From Desulfobacteraceae bacterium (lineage in GTDB: Bacteria; Desulfobacterota; Desulfobacteria; Desulfobacterales; Desulfobacteraceae): DNA of 7,650 nucleotides. A program made the translations under genes and the position numbers. The stretch covers positions 1 through 7,650 of the forward strand of contig JAFLJU010000342.1 in assembly GCA_022712835.1 (NCBI GenBank). The letters are read 5' to 3'. The notes beneath the pieces are model-generated. The model ran no database searches, was not told the DNA's origin, and saw only the letters and a list, made by a program, of their open reading frames with translations. Shown piece after piece: positions 1 through 6,302 of this stretch (positions within the stretch are counted from its first letter, which is position 1; every line of letters starts with the position of its first letter).

Positions 1-1203
1 CGGTTCTTTGATTATTGCTGTACCGGAGACATTGAGCAAATTGCAGATGTAATTGAAGATGCTTTTGGTCATGAGTATATATCTGAGAAATATTTGGAAA
101 AAGGATGGGCAATTCCCAGGTATGACCTTGCCTACTGGATGACTCATTTCGGACATGCAGAATCGAGCCGGAATTGCTGCTACAGTTGCGATTTTTGCTC
201 ACTGACAGGCGAAAAAGCGAAATTTCAGGAATATTCCATTGATTATCTTCGTGACCAACTCGAAGCAATGGGAAAAAGAATGGCGCTCGCCTTTGTTGAT
301 AATAACTTTGGCGGGACAAACAGGCAATTTCTTTTAGACCGGTTTGAACTTCTCCAGGAATTTAAGGAGAGAGGATATTTTAAGCGGTGGGTAGCCATAA
401 CTACCAATGATTTTTTTAAAGAGGACGAAAATCTTGAACTTGCGCGAAAATCAGGATGTGTAAATCTTTTCAGTGGTGTTGAATCCTTTGACAAAGATGC
501 CCTGATCAATTTTAAAAAATATCAAAATGTAAGGATGCCCCTGCCCCAGGTAGAAATTATCCGTAAATGCCAGGATGCCGGAATATCATTTTATTATGGT
601 CTTATTTTTGATGTGTCAACAAGACGCATCTCAGAATTTAAGGAAGAGCTTGATTTTATACTTAGCAATCCCGATATTTCCCTTCCGTGCTTTCTCACCC
701 TGGCAATTCCGCTTGTGGGAACACCGACATTTCATCAGTGCCTGGGGGAAAAACGGTTTTTGCCCAATATTAAACTTCGGGATTTAGACGGTACAACCCT
801 GGTGCTGAAACCCTTAGACCCAATGGACGAAGCAATTCAATTTATAAAAGAGATGCAGAACCTTACAGGCTACAGGCGTAAAGTTTTACGTCACAGTATA
901 AAATTTTATAACCGATACAAGAACAAACTACCATGGTGGTCAATGGGTCAGGCTCTGCTTTGCGGTCCATTGTTGACCGCCCAAAAACTTACCACTGCAG
1001 GCCCGCAGATTTTTAAAAGTTTTAAAAACGGGTATCATAAATACGAAAGAACTAATGTCGGCTCCACCGAGCCCTTAGACTCTTTTTATTCTCCCGCTTT
1101 CAGGGTGGATTCGCGCTATGAAAACTATTTTAAGCCCACCATGCTGACAGATGAACAAGGGAATTTATCAAAAAAACTATATATGGATTTGTATCAGAAT
1201 TAA
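1..1203 (+). CDS. B12-binding-type radical SAM protein, N-terminus cut by window edge
   Basis: The reading frame is open from the first base to a TAA stop at 1201-1203, so 400 codons are visible and the true start lies outside the window. The in-frame TTG at 94 is internal, not a start. Cysteines at bases 175, 187 and 196 form the C-x3-C-x2-C motif that binds the [4Fe-4S] cluster cleaving S-adenosylmethionine. The preceding PRYDL segment (about 118-132) is typical of the junction between a B12-binding domain and the radical SAM barrel. The barrel follows with a VDNNFGG strand and a GVES(F) motif (bases 475-489). The C-terminal 130 or so residues form a tail of the kind seen in B12-dependent radical SAM enzymes acting on lipids or porphyrins. 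The presence of the B12 domain is inferred, because most of it would lie upstream. It is followed after 90 bases by a second, clearly different radical SAM gene. The substrate is unknown. Confidence 0.88.
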   Translation, partial: RFFDYCCTGDIEQIADVIEDAFGHEYISEKYLEKGWAIPRYDLAYWMTHFGHAESSRNCCYSCDFCSLTGEKAKFQEYSIDYLRDQLEAMGKRMALAFVDNNFGGTNRQFLLDRFELLQEFKERGYFKRWVAITTNDFFKEDENLELARKSGCVNLFSGVESFDKDALINFKKYQNVRMPLPQVEIIRKCQDAGISFYYGLIFDVSTRRISEFKEELDFILSNPDISLPCFLTLAIPLVGTPTFHQCLGEKRFLPNIKLRDLDGTTLVLKPLDPMDEAIQFIKEMQNLTGYRRKVLRHSIKFYNRYKNKLPWWSMGQALLCGPLLTAQKLTTAGPQIFKSFKNGYHKYERTNVGSTEPLDSFYSPAFRVDSRYENYFKPTMLTDEQGNLSKKLYMDLYQN

Positions 1204-1293
1204 ATGCGAGATTTTAAAAAAAAAGACTGAATATTAGAAAAAGTCACTAAAAACTTAGATTGCAAAAGATCAGCATCCAGCACAGAGGAAACA

Positions 1294-2877
1294 ATGAAAA
1301 AAATTCTTTTAGTTGAACCTGAATTGAGTGTTTATTCCTATAATGATTATTCCTACCTTATGGGGCTTTTTGGCAAATGCATGGCAATGCCTTACGGACT
1401 GCTTAGCGTTGCCGCTTATATCCCTGAAAAGTATGATAAAAAATTAATTGATTTGCGAGTGCCGGACATCTCTTTGCAAGAAGCAGATATAAAACAGGCA
1501 GATATTATATTTATAAGTGGCCATGAAATTCAAAAAGATTCAATTCATCAAATTTGCAACTTGTGCAAAAAGACTAACCCCAATGCCGTTCTTGCATTGG
1601 GAGGTGTCTATGCCACTTTACAATATGATAAAATAGAAGATTTTGATTGCATTGTAGTTGGGGAAATAGAAGATTTTTTATTAACTTTTTTTGATGACTA
1701 TGAAACCGGCTCCTTAAAACCAATATATATAGTCGAAAATAGACCCAAACTGCAAACAAGTCTTGCTCCTAATTATGATTTAATTGATATTAATCATTAT
1801 TACATGGGCATTGTCCAATTAGGCAGGGGGTGTCCTTACGATTGTGACTTTTGCCTTATTGCTAAATTGCAAGGGAAGAGTGTACGAACAAAATCAAACG
1901 AGATCATGGAAAGAGAGTTAAACGCATTATATGACACTGGTTTTGAAGGGCTTGTTATGTTTGCTGATGACAATTATGCCAGCCACCATTGCATTGAAGA
2001 TCATTTAATGTTTTTAATTGAGTGGCAGAAAGATCACAATTATCCTTTTATGTTTTTTACGCAAACAGACATCACGTTGGCAGATAACATTGAAAAAATG
2101 AAACAGATGCGCGAAGCCAACTTCCATGCGGTTTGTATTGGGCTTGAATCACCCATCCCTGAGTCCTTTAGTATGGCCAATAAAAGACAAAATAAAGATC
2201 GAGATTTGATTGATTCTGTAAAGAAAATACATAAACAGGGGATTGAAGTTTATGGGGCCATGATGGTGGGTTTAGATGGAGACCGGAAAGGATTTTCCGA
2301 TTTGATGTATGATTTTCTAAACCAGGCAGGGATACCCCATTCCATGATAAGTATTTTGTGTGTCCGCCCTGGTATGCAAATCTATAACAAGTTAAAAAAG
2401 GTAAACAGAGTTACACATGAGTGGGATGGATCATCGGCAAGATTTGGTTTTCCTCCTTTGGGCCATGTTCTTAAAAATATGGATAAAGATGAATTTTATA
2501 AAGAATATGCAAAGTTAGTTTTAAATTTATATGATCCTATTCAGTTTTTTGAGCGATGTAATATCTTTTTAAACAATTTTGTGGTTAAATCAAGTCGTCT
2601 TTCATGGAAAAGGCGTTTCATCGATTTTAAAAATTTTCTGACAATCATGGCTCAGATTCGTAAACATCCAAAATACTATAGAGGATTTAAAAGGTTTCTT
2701 TTAAGGGTTTTCCTAACCAAACCAGGGAAAATAATTATGGCGATTGAGTTAGGAATGTCTGGATATAATACCTATATGGAAATGAATGAATTTCATCAAG
2801 TATATGAAGATTCATTTAACTCAATCGAACCTAATGTTGTCCAGGAGAAATATCGCGATTGTATCCTTAACCCATAA
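1294..2877 (+). CDS. B12-binding domain radical SAM protein
   Basis: This complete protein has 527 residues and starts at an ATG preceded by AGAGGAA four to five bases upstream. Residues 1-130 resemble the Rossmann-like cobalamin-binding domain of this enzyme class, with a GG turn at 103-104 and a VVGE motif at 121-124. The DxHxxG motif of methionine synthase-type B12 domains is absent, as is common in radical SAM members. Cys180, Cys184 and Cys187 form the radical SAM C-x3-C-x2-C cluster motif (GRGCPYDCDFC). A GLES motif at 283-286 and a GAMMVGLDGD segment at 321-330 fit the barrel. The tail from about 400 onward resembles the DUF4070-type C-terminal region found in hopanoid methylase-like proteins. 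Likely chemistry is methylation or rearrangement of an unactivated carbon, possibly in a lipid. It ends with TAATAA tandem stops, 52 bases before the phospholipase gene. The coding sequence is AT-rich. Class assignment is firm; the reaction is not known. Confidence 0.9.
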   Translation: MKKILLVEPELSVYSYNDYSYLMGLFGKCMAMPYGLLSVAAYIPEKYDKKLIDLRVPDISLQEADIKQADIIFISGHEIQKDSIHQICNLCKKTNPNAVLALGGVYATLQYDKIEDFDCIVVGEIEDFLLTFFDDYETGSLKPIYIVENRPKLQTSLAPNYDLIDINHYYMGIVQLGRGCPYDCDFCLIAKLQGKSVRTKSNEIMERELNALYDTGFEGLVMFADDNYASHHCIEDHLMFLIEWQKDHNYPFMFFTQTDITLADNIEKMKQMREANFHAVCIGLESPIPESFSMANKRQNKDRDLIDSVKKIHKQGIEVYGAMMVGLDGDRKGFSDLMYDFLNQAGIPHSMISILCVRPGMQIYNKLKKVNRVTHEWDGSSARFGFPPLGHVLKNMDKDEFYKEYAKLVLNLYDPIQFFERCNIFLNNFVVKSSRLSWKRRFIDFKNFLTIMAQIRKHPKYYRGFKRFLLRVFLTKPGKIIMAIELGMSGYNTYMEMNEFHQVYEDSFNSIEPNVVQEKYRDCILNP

Positions 2878-2929
2878 TAATACTTTCCTATAAAGAAACA
2901 GAAAGATAATTTAAAAAAGGGAGAAGGCC

Positions 2930-4573
2930 ATGAATGAATTCAATGAAGAAAATGTATTAAAGCCGCTGGGACTTGCTTTGTCTGGTGGCGGCACAAGAGC
3001 CGCCGCTTTTCATCTCGGGGTACTTTCTTACCTGGATCGCACCGGGCTCATTTCCAGGTTGGAAATGCTTGCTACTGTATCCGGCGGATCCTTTACCGGG
3101 GCAAAGTATGCATTGTCACTCGCTGAAAAAACGGAATTTGAAGCGTTTTTCCACCAATTTTATGACGAGATTAAAAACATAGAACTGGTTAAATTAGCTC
3201 TTGGCTGCCTTTCAAAAGGGGAAATATCACCTCCCTCAGGCCGCAAGGATTTGATCATTGCATGTGCCCAGGTTTATGCAGACACTTTTTTAAAAAACAA
3301 AGATGGCGATCCTGCGCTTTTTGGAACCATTCTAAACAGTGATACCCAATTACAGGAAATCATATTCAATACCACTGAATTTCGCAATGGTATTGATTTT
3401 CGTTTTCAGAAAAGCAAAAACCCAAAGGCCCGTATCGGCAACGGCAAAATGTCCATACCGCGTGAGGCTGCCGAGAATATCCGGCTGGCAGATATTGTGG
3501 CAGCGTCTTCCTGTGTTACCGGCGGATTTGAGCCCATTGCTTTTCCTGATGATTTTATCTGGCCTGACGGAAAAATTCCGCCTGCCATAAGAGATAAGTT
3601 TAAAAAAGACGGTGAACCCTGGCCTGTTGCCCTTATGGACGGCGGGATTTATGACAATCAGGGTATTACCAGTCTAATGTTGGCAAATGAAAGAAACATG
3701 GACAAACTCGGCCTTGTGATTATTTCAGATGTGGCCCAGGAATCGGAGGACTATTTACCGTTCCCCAATAAAAAAACCGAAGGGATACTCACCTTAAACA
3801 GCATTAATATTTTTTCTCTTGTTCTTATGGTGGTCTGCGCATTAACAGCAGTATCGGTCGGATTGAAAATAGGACTGCTGGTTGCAGACGGCAGTTTTAA
3901 ATTTTTCTGGGATTTTTTCATGTACTTGATCCCTGTACTGCTGGCAGGGCTTACAGCCGGATCAATCTTTTCGGTGAGGCGGTTTTTCAAAAAAAATGTT
4001 TTTCCAAATATCCCCCAGATCGGCAAGGTGGCCTGGAAGGATTTTAAAAAGCTCAAGCTGAAACAGGTCGTTGACATGATCAACATGCGTATGGACTCAC
4101 TTATTGCCCTGACAACTTCCGTGTTTATGAACCGTATCCGGTCATTGGTATACAATATAATTTATACCAATGAAGAATACGATGGAAAACGCATTTCTAA
4201 TCTGATCTACCACCTGAAATCCGACAAGAAATTTTCCAAATACCTGGATAAAATGCCAGGTATTAAGAAACCGAGTCCGGCACTTCACCAGGTGGCAGAT
4301 ATTGCGGCCGACATGCCGACAGAGCTATGGTTTGACTCAGATTACAAACAACCCTGTCTTGTGGCGAGCGGCCAGGCAACACTTTGTTATAATTTGATGA
4401 AATATATTGTTCGTTGCTATGGAAATGATCCTTCAAAATATTCAACCCCTGTCCGGGATCTCTGGGACCAAACCACCAAAGATTGGAACAAAATGGTAGA
4501 AGATCCTTATGTGCTGCTCCAGGAACGCTTTCCTGATATGAATCTTCCACGACCACCCAAAAAAGGAATCTGA
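2930..4573 (+). CDS. patatin-like phospholipase with internal membrane helices
   Basis: The product has 547 residues. The ATG follows a strong purine-rich Shine-Dalgarno region (GGGAGAAGG, 2919-2927). Residues 14-30 carry the patatin oxyanion-hole motif GGGTR (19-23). Residues 48-58 (ATVSGGSFTGA) align with the nucleophile elbow, placing the catalytic serine at Ser51; the first Gly of the usual GxSxG is Thr here, as in the VSGGS group. The catalytic aspartate is Asp237 in DGGIYDNQG. Patatins use this Ser-Asp dyad to hydrolyse acyl esters of lipids. After the catalytic domain come two hydrophobic stretches, about 293-318 and 327-348, which look like a membrane hairpin, then a basic segment and a roughly 190-residue C-terminal part without recognised motifs. 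No signal peptide is visible, so the catalytic domain probably sits on the cytoplasmic face. It is the last of three co-directional genes. The C-terminus may be altered by an A-run indel (see 4572-4727). Confidence 0.9.
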   Translation: MNEFNEENVLKPLGLALSGGGTRAAAFHLGVLSYLDRTGLISRLEMLATVSGGSFTGAKYALSLAEKTEFEAFFHQFYDEIKNIELVKLALGCLSKGEISPPSGRKDLIIACAQVYADTFLKNKDGDPALFGTILNSDTQLQEIIFNTTEFRNGIDFRFQKSKNPKARIGNGKMSIPREAAENIRLADIVAASSCVTGGFEPIAFPDDFIWPDGKIPPAIRDKFKKDGEPWPVALMDGGIYDNQGITSLMLANERNMDKLGLVIISDVAQESEDYLPFPNKKTEGILTLNSINIFSLVLMVVCALTAVSVGLKIGLLVADGSFKFFWDFFMYLIPVLLAGLTAGSIFSVRRFFKKNVFPNIPQIGKVAWKDFKKLKLKQVVDMINMRMDSLIALTTSVFMNRIRSLVYNIIYTNEEYDGKRISNLIYHLKSDKKFSKYLDKMPGIKKPSPALHQVADIAADMPTELWFDSDYKQPCLVASGQATLCYNLMKYIVRCYGNDPSKYSTPVRDLWDQTTKDWNKMVEDPYVLLQERFPDMNLPRPPKKGI

Positions 4574-4727
4574 AAAAGGCATAGACAAGGGCGGTTGCGC
4601 GACAGGTGGCCAGGGTAAAATCTCCATTGTAGGTACCTGGGACTATCTGTATTTTGAATTTGATCCAGACCGGATACAAATCAGAGGATATGCGGCTAAA
4701 TATTTATTCGGAGTGATAGCGATCTAA
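4572..4727 (+). other. open frame after the phospholipase, possible frameshifted C-terminal extension
   Basis: In the frame one base ahead of the phospholipase frame, codons stay open from 4527 to the TAA at 4725-4727, and no ATG, GTG or TTG is placed to start them. The switch between frames would fall at the run of six A (about 4559-4564); with five A the phospholipase would read on for about 55 residues, ending in a hydrophobic, aromatic-rich tail (for example GTWDYLYFEFDPDR, then KYLFGVIAI). An open stretch of this length is not rare by chance, so this may be non-coding, a gene remnant, or a real extension lost by an indel or a sequencing error. Confidence 0.25.
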
Positions 4728-4760
4728 ATGAAATCATGGAGTTGCAGATCGGCAGTCGGT

Positions 4761-5378
4761 TCAGGGTTTGTTTTTCTTCTCTTTCATTTTTTGATACCAG
4801 TCCTCGTCGCCGTACATGGCTTCGGAGCAATCCGGGCACATCCCGTGGCTGAACGTGGCCTCTGAATATTCCTCCAGATACGCCTCAACCTGCTGCCAAT
4901 ATCCCTTGTCATCCCGGATTTTTTTGCAACTGGCACACATGGGTAAAAGACCGTTGAGCCTTTTCACTTCTTTTAAGGCGGTCGTAAGCTCCCGCATGGT
5001 CGTGCTTAATTTAATATGGGTGTTGATACGGGCTTTCATCGTAACAGGATTAAACGGCTTGGCAACATAATCCACCGCGCCTATCTCAAAGGCTCTGGCC
5101 GCATCCATGGCCTCGGAAATAGCAGTGACGAAAATTATGGGGATATGTGCCGTGTTCTTGTCGGCCTTGAGAAGTGTACAAACTTGATACCCGTCCATTT
5201 GGGGCATCATGATATCCAGCAGGATCAGGTCAGGTGGATGGGATCCTGCTGCAGCTTTCAGTGCCTTATCACCGGAATCGGCAGTGATTATTTCGTAGTC
5301 GTTATGCAAAATTTCCGTCAATACACTGATATTGAACTGATCATCATCTACAATCAGTACCCGATTTTTTTTATCCAT
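4761..5378 (-). CDS. response regulator with C-terminal four-cysteine module
   Basis: The protein has 205 residues and begins at an ATG (5378-5376) preceded on the minus strand by AAGGTGAT. Residues 5-120 form a CheY-like receiver domain: acidic pocket Asp11/Asp12, phospho-acceptor Asp55 in LILLDIMMPQMDG, Thr85, and Lys107 in the KPFNP motif. All residues needed for phosphotransfer are present. Residues 115-143 are a likely helical or coiled-coil linker. Residues 144-186 hold two CxxC pairs, Cys148/Cys151 and Cys181/Cys184, around a conserved core (SCKKIRDDKGYW and FSHGMCPDC). From memory this module recurs at the C-termini of sensory proteins in deltaproteobacteria; zinc or other metal binding is inferred from the paired cysteines. 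There is no DNA-binding or GGDEF output domain, so signalling is probably through protein contact. The partner kinase is not in the window. The gene is convergent with the phospholipase and divergent from cbiC. Confidence 0.93.
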   Translation of the reverse strand: MDKKNRVLIVDDDQFNISVLTEILHNDYEIITADSGDKALKAAAGSHPPDLILLDIMMPQMDGYQVCTLLKADKNTAHIPIIFVTAISEAMDAARAFEIGAVDYVAKPFNPVTMKARINTHIKLSTTMRELTTALKEVKRLNGLLPMCASCKKIRDDKGYWQQVEAYLEEYSEATFSHGMCPDCSEAMYGDEDWYQKMKEKKNKP

Positions 5379-5645
5379 TTATCACCTTTTTATTTATCCG
5401 GTTTTGATCACTACCTGATTTCTGTCGTCAGCCTTGGCTTGGAAAAAATACAATATATACTTATTAACAGATGAACCGGTCCCAGGTCAATCTATTCATG
5501 AATCCAACTGATTTGAATATTGGTTGGATAAAATCCGAAAAGCGCAGATATTTTTATAGCCGGTTGCCAAGGGGAGTCAAAAAATGGTAATTTGCCCGGA
5601 GTATTTTTGTTGTTTTAACAACCCGATAAAAAGCAGGGAAATAAA
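5379..5645. promoter_or_regulatory. divergent intergenic region between response regulator and cbiC
   Basis: This 267-base AT-rich gap must hold the response regulator promoter (minus strand) and probably that of cbiC (plus strand). A weak plus-strand candidate is TTGGAT (5524-5529) with GATATT (5547-5552) at 17-base spacing; both boxes match the sigma-70 consensus poorly. On the minus strand a TA-rich stretch around 5448-5462 could contain a -10 element. A small inverted repeat, GTTGTT-TT-AACAAC (5609-5622), lies just before the cbiC ribosome-binding site. No cobalamin riboswitch B12-box sequence was recognised, although such elements are common before cobalamin genes. No small gene is supported here. 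Confidence 0.3.
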
Positions 5646-6272
5646 ATGAAACCACAGGAAATAGAAGACAAAAGTTTTCAAATAATAGACGCAGAAGCCG
5701 GGAAGCATGGGTTTGATGAACGGGAATGGTCCGTGGTCAGGCGGATGATCCACACTTCGGCGGATTTTGACTATATCAATAGTGTCCGGTTTTATAGGGA
5801 GGGTGTTCATCCCATTGACGTCGGTATCCAGGCCATTTTACAGGGAAAAAATATCATCACCGACACCAACATGGCCCGGGTGGGGATTCGCCAAAAAGAG
5901 GTGAATGAATTTGGTGGGAAGGTTTCCTGTCTGATTGCCGATGGGGCTGTGGCACAAAAGGCCAAGGCATCCGGGACCACCCGTGCTCTGGCGGCAGTGG
6001 ACATGGCAATAGATCAGATGGAGGGCGGCATCTATGTGGTGGGAAATGCCCCCACGGCTTTGTTGCGCCTCATTACACTGATCCGTGAAAAAAAAGCCAA
6101 CCCCGCCCTGGTCATCGGGTTTCCCGTGGGCTTTGTCAATGCGGCCGAGTCCAAGGATGAGCTCATGGGTGTTGAAATTGCCTATATTACCAACAAGGGC
6201 AGAAAAGGTGGGTCCAACATTGCGGCCAGTATTGTCAATGCCCTGGCCATCATGGCCTACCAACAAAAGTAA
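5646..6272 (+). CDS. cbiC: precorrin-8X methylmutase (CbiC/CobH)
   Basis: The product has 208 residues, a normal length for this family. The enzyme moves a methyl group from C-11 to C-12 of the corrin ring, turning (cobalt-)precorrin-8 into cobyrinate or hydrogenobyrinate. The catalytic histidine is His36 in the RMIHTSADF motif. Other family motifs are ITDTNMARVGI (71-81), GTTRA (110-114), VVGNAPTAL (131-139), GFPVGFVNAAESK (158-170) and the NKGRKGGSNIAAS segment (183-195). The ATG at 5646 is preceded by AGGGAA. The stop is 27 bases before the inferred start of cbiA, which uses the product, so the two are probably one transcript. Only the neighbours could separate the cobalt-early CbiC form from the cobalt-late CobH form; an anaerobic host and CbiA context favour CbiC. 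Confidence 0.96.
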   Translation: MKPQEIEDKSFQIIDAEAGKHGFDEREWSVVRRMIHTSADFDYINSVRFYREGVHPIDVGIQAILQGKNIITDTNMARVGIRQKEVNEFGGKVSCLIADGAVAQKAKASGTTRALAAVDMAIDQMEGGIYVVGNAPTALLRLITLIREKKANPALVIGFPVGFVNAAESKDELMGVEIAYITNKGRKGGSNIAASIVNALAIMAYQQK

Positions 6273-6288
6273 TATTTTAATTGTTTAC

Positions 6289-6302
6289 GGGAGGTTCCCA
6301 TT
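6289..6302 (+). promoter_or_regulatory. ribosome-binding site and ATT start of cbiA
   Basis: GGGAGG (6289-6294) is a near-perfect Shine-Dalgarno sequence, separated by TTCCC from ATT at 6300-6302. The frame runs from the cbiC stop (6270-6272) with no ATG, GTG or TTG before the conserved nucleotide-binding motif of CbiA, so ATT in the position of the usual ATG is the best start. The Shine-Dalgarno bases also lie in a short inverted repeat, GGGA-GGT-TCCC (6289-6299), which could partly hide them. Confidence 0.65.

Noticed and set aside
94..96. TTG as the start of the first radical SAM protein
   Set aside because: The frame is open to the first base, no ribosome-binding site precedes the TTG, and family members have a long domain before the radical SAM barrel.
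1204..1293. Possible terminator: short GACT/AGTC repeat next to an A9 run
   Set aside because: The stem is only four pairs and the run would be T only on the minus strand, where no gene ends.
1579..1601. Perfect 8-bp inverted repeat CCCAATGC / GCATTGGG with a 7-base loop
   Set aside because: It is inside the second radical SAM gene, encodes normal B12-domain residues, and has no T-run or gene boundary; probably chance.
4728..4862. Plus-strand ATG frame whose translation resembles a signal peptide
   Set aside because: Most of it is the complement of the response regulator 3' end; the hydrophobic look comes from the opposite-strand Lys/Glu codons. No good ribosome-binding site precedes it.
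5016..5474. 152-codon plus-strand open frame opposite the response regulator
   Set aside because: It overlaps a receiver domain with all key residues on the minus strand, and its own translation has no recognisable motif.
5560..5600. Possible cobalamin riboswitch B12 box before cbiC
   Set aside because: The sequence AGTCAAAAAATGG departs from the B12-box consensus and the rest of the conserved riboswitch core is not present.
5838..6266. 142-codon minus-strand open frame
   Set aside because: It lies wholly inside cbiC on the opposite strand, and cbiC is well supported by its catalytic motif.
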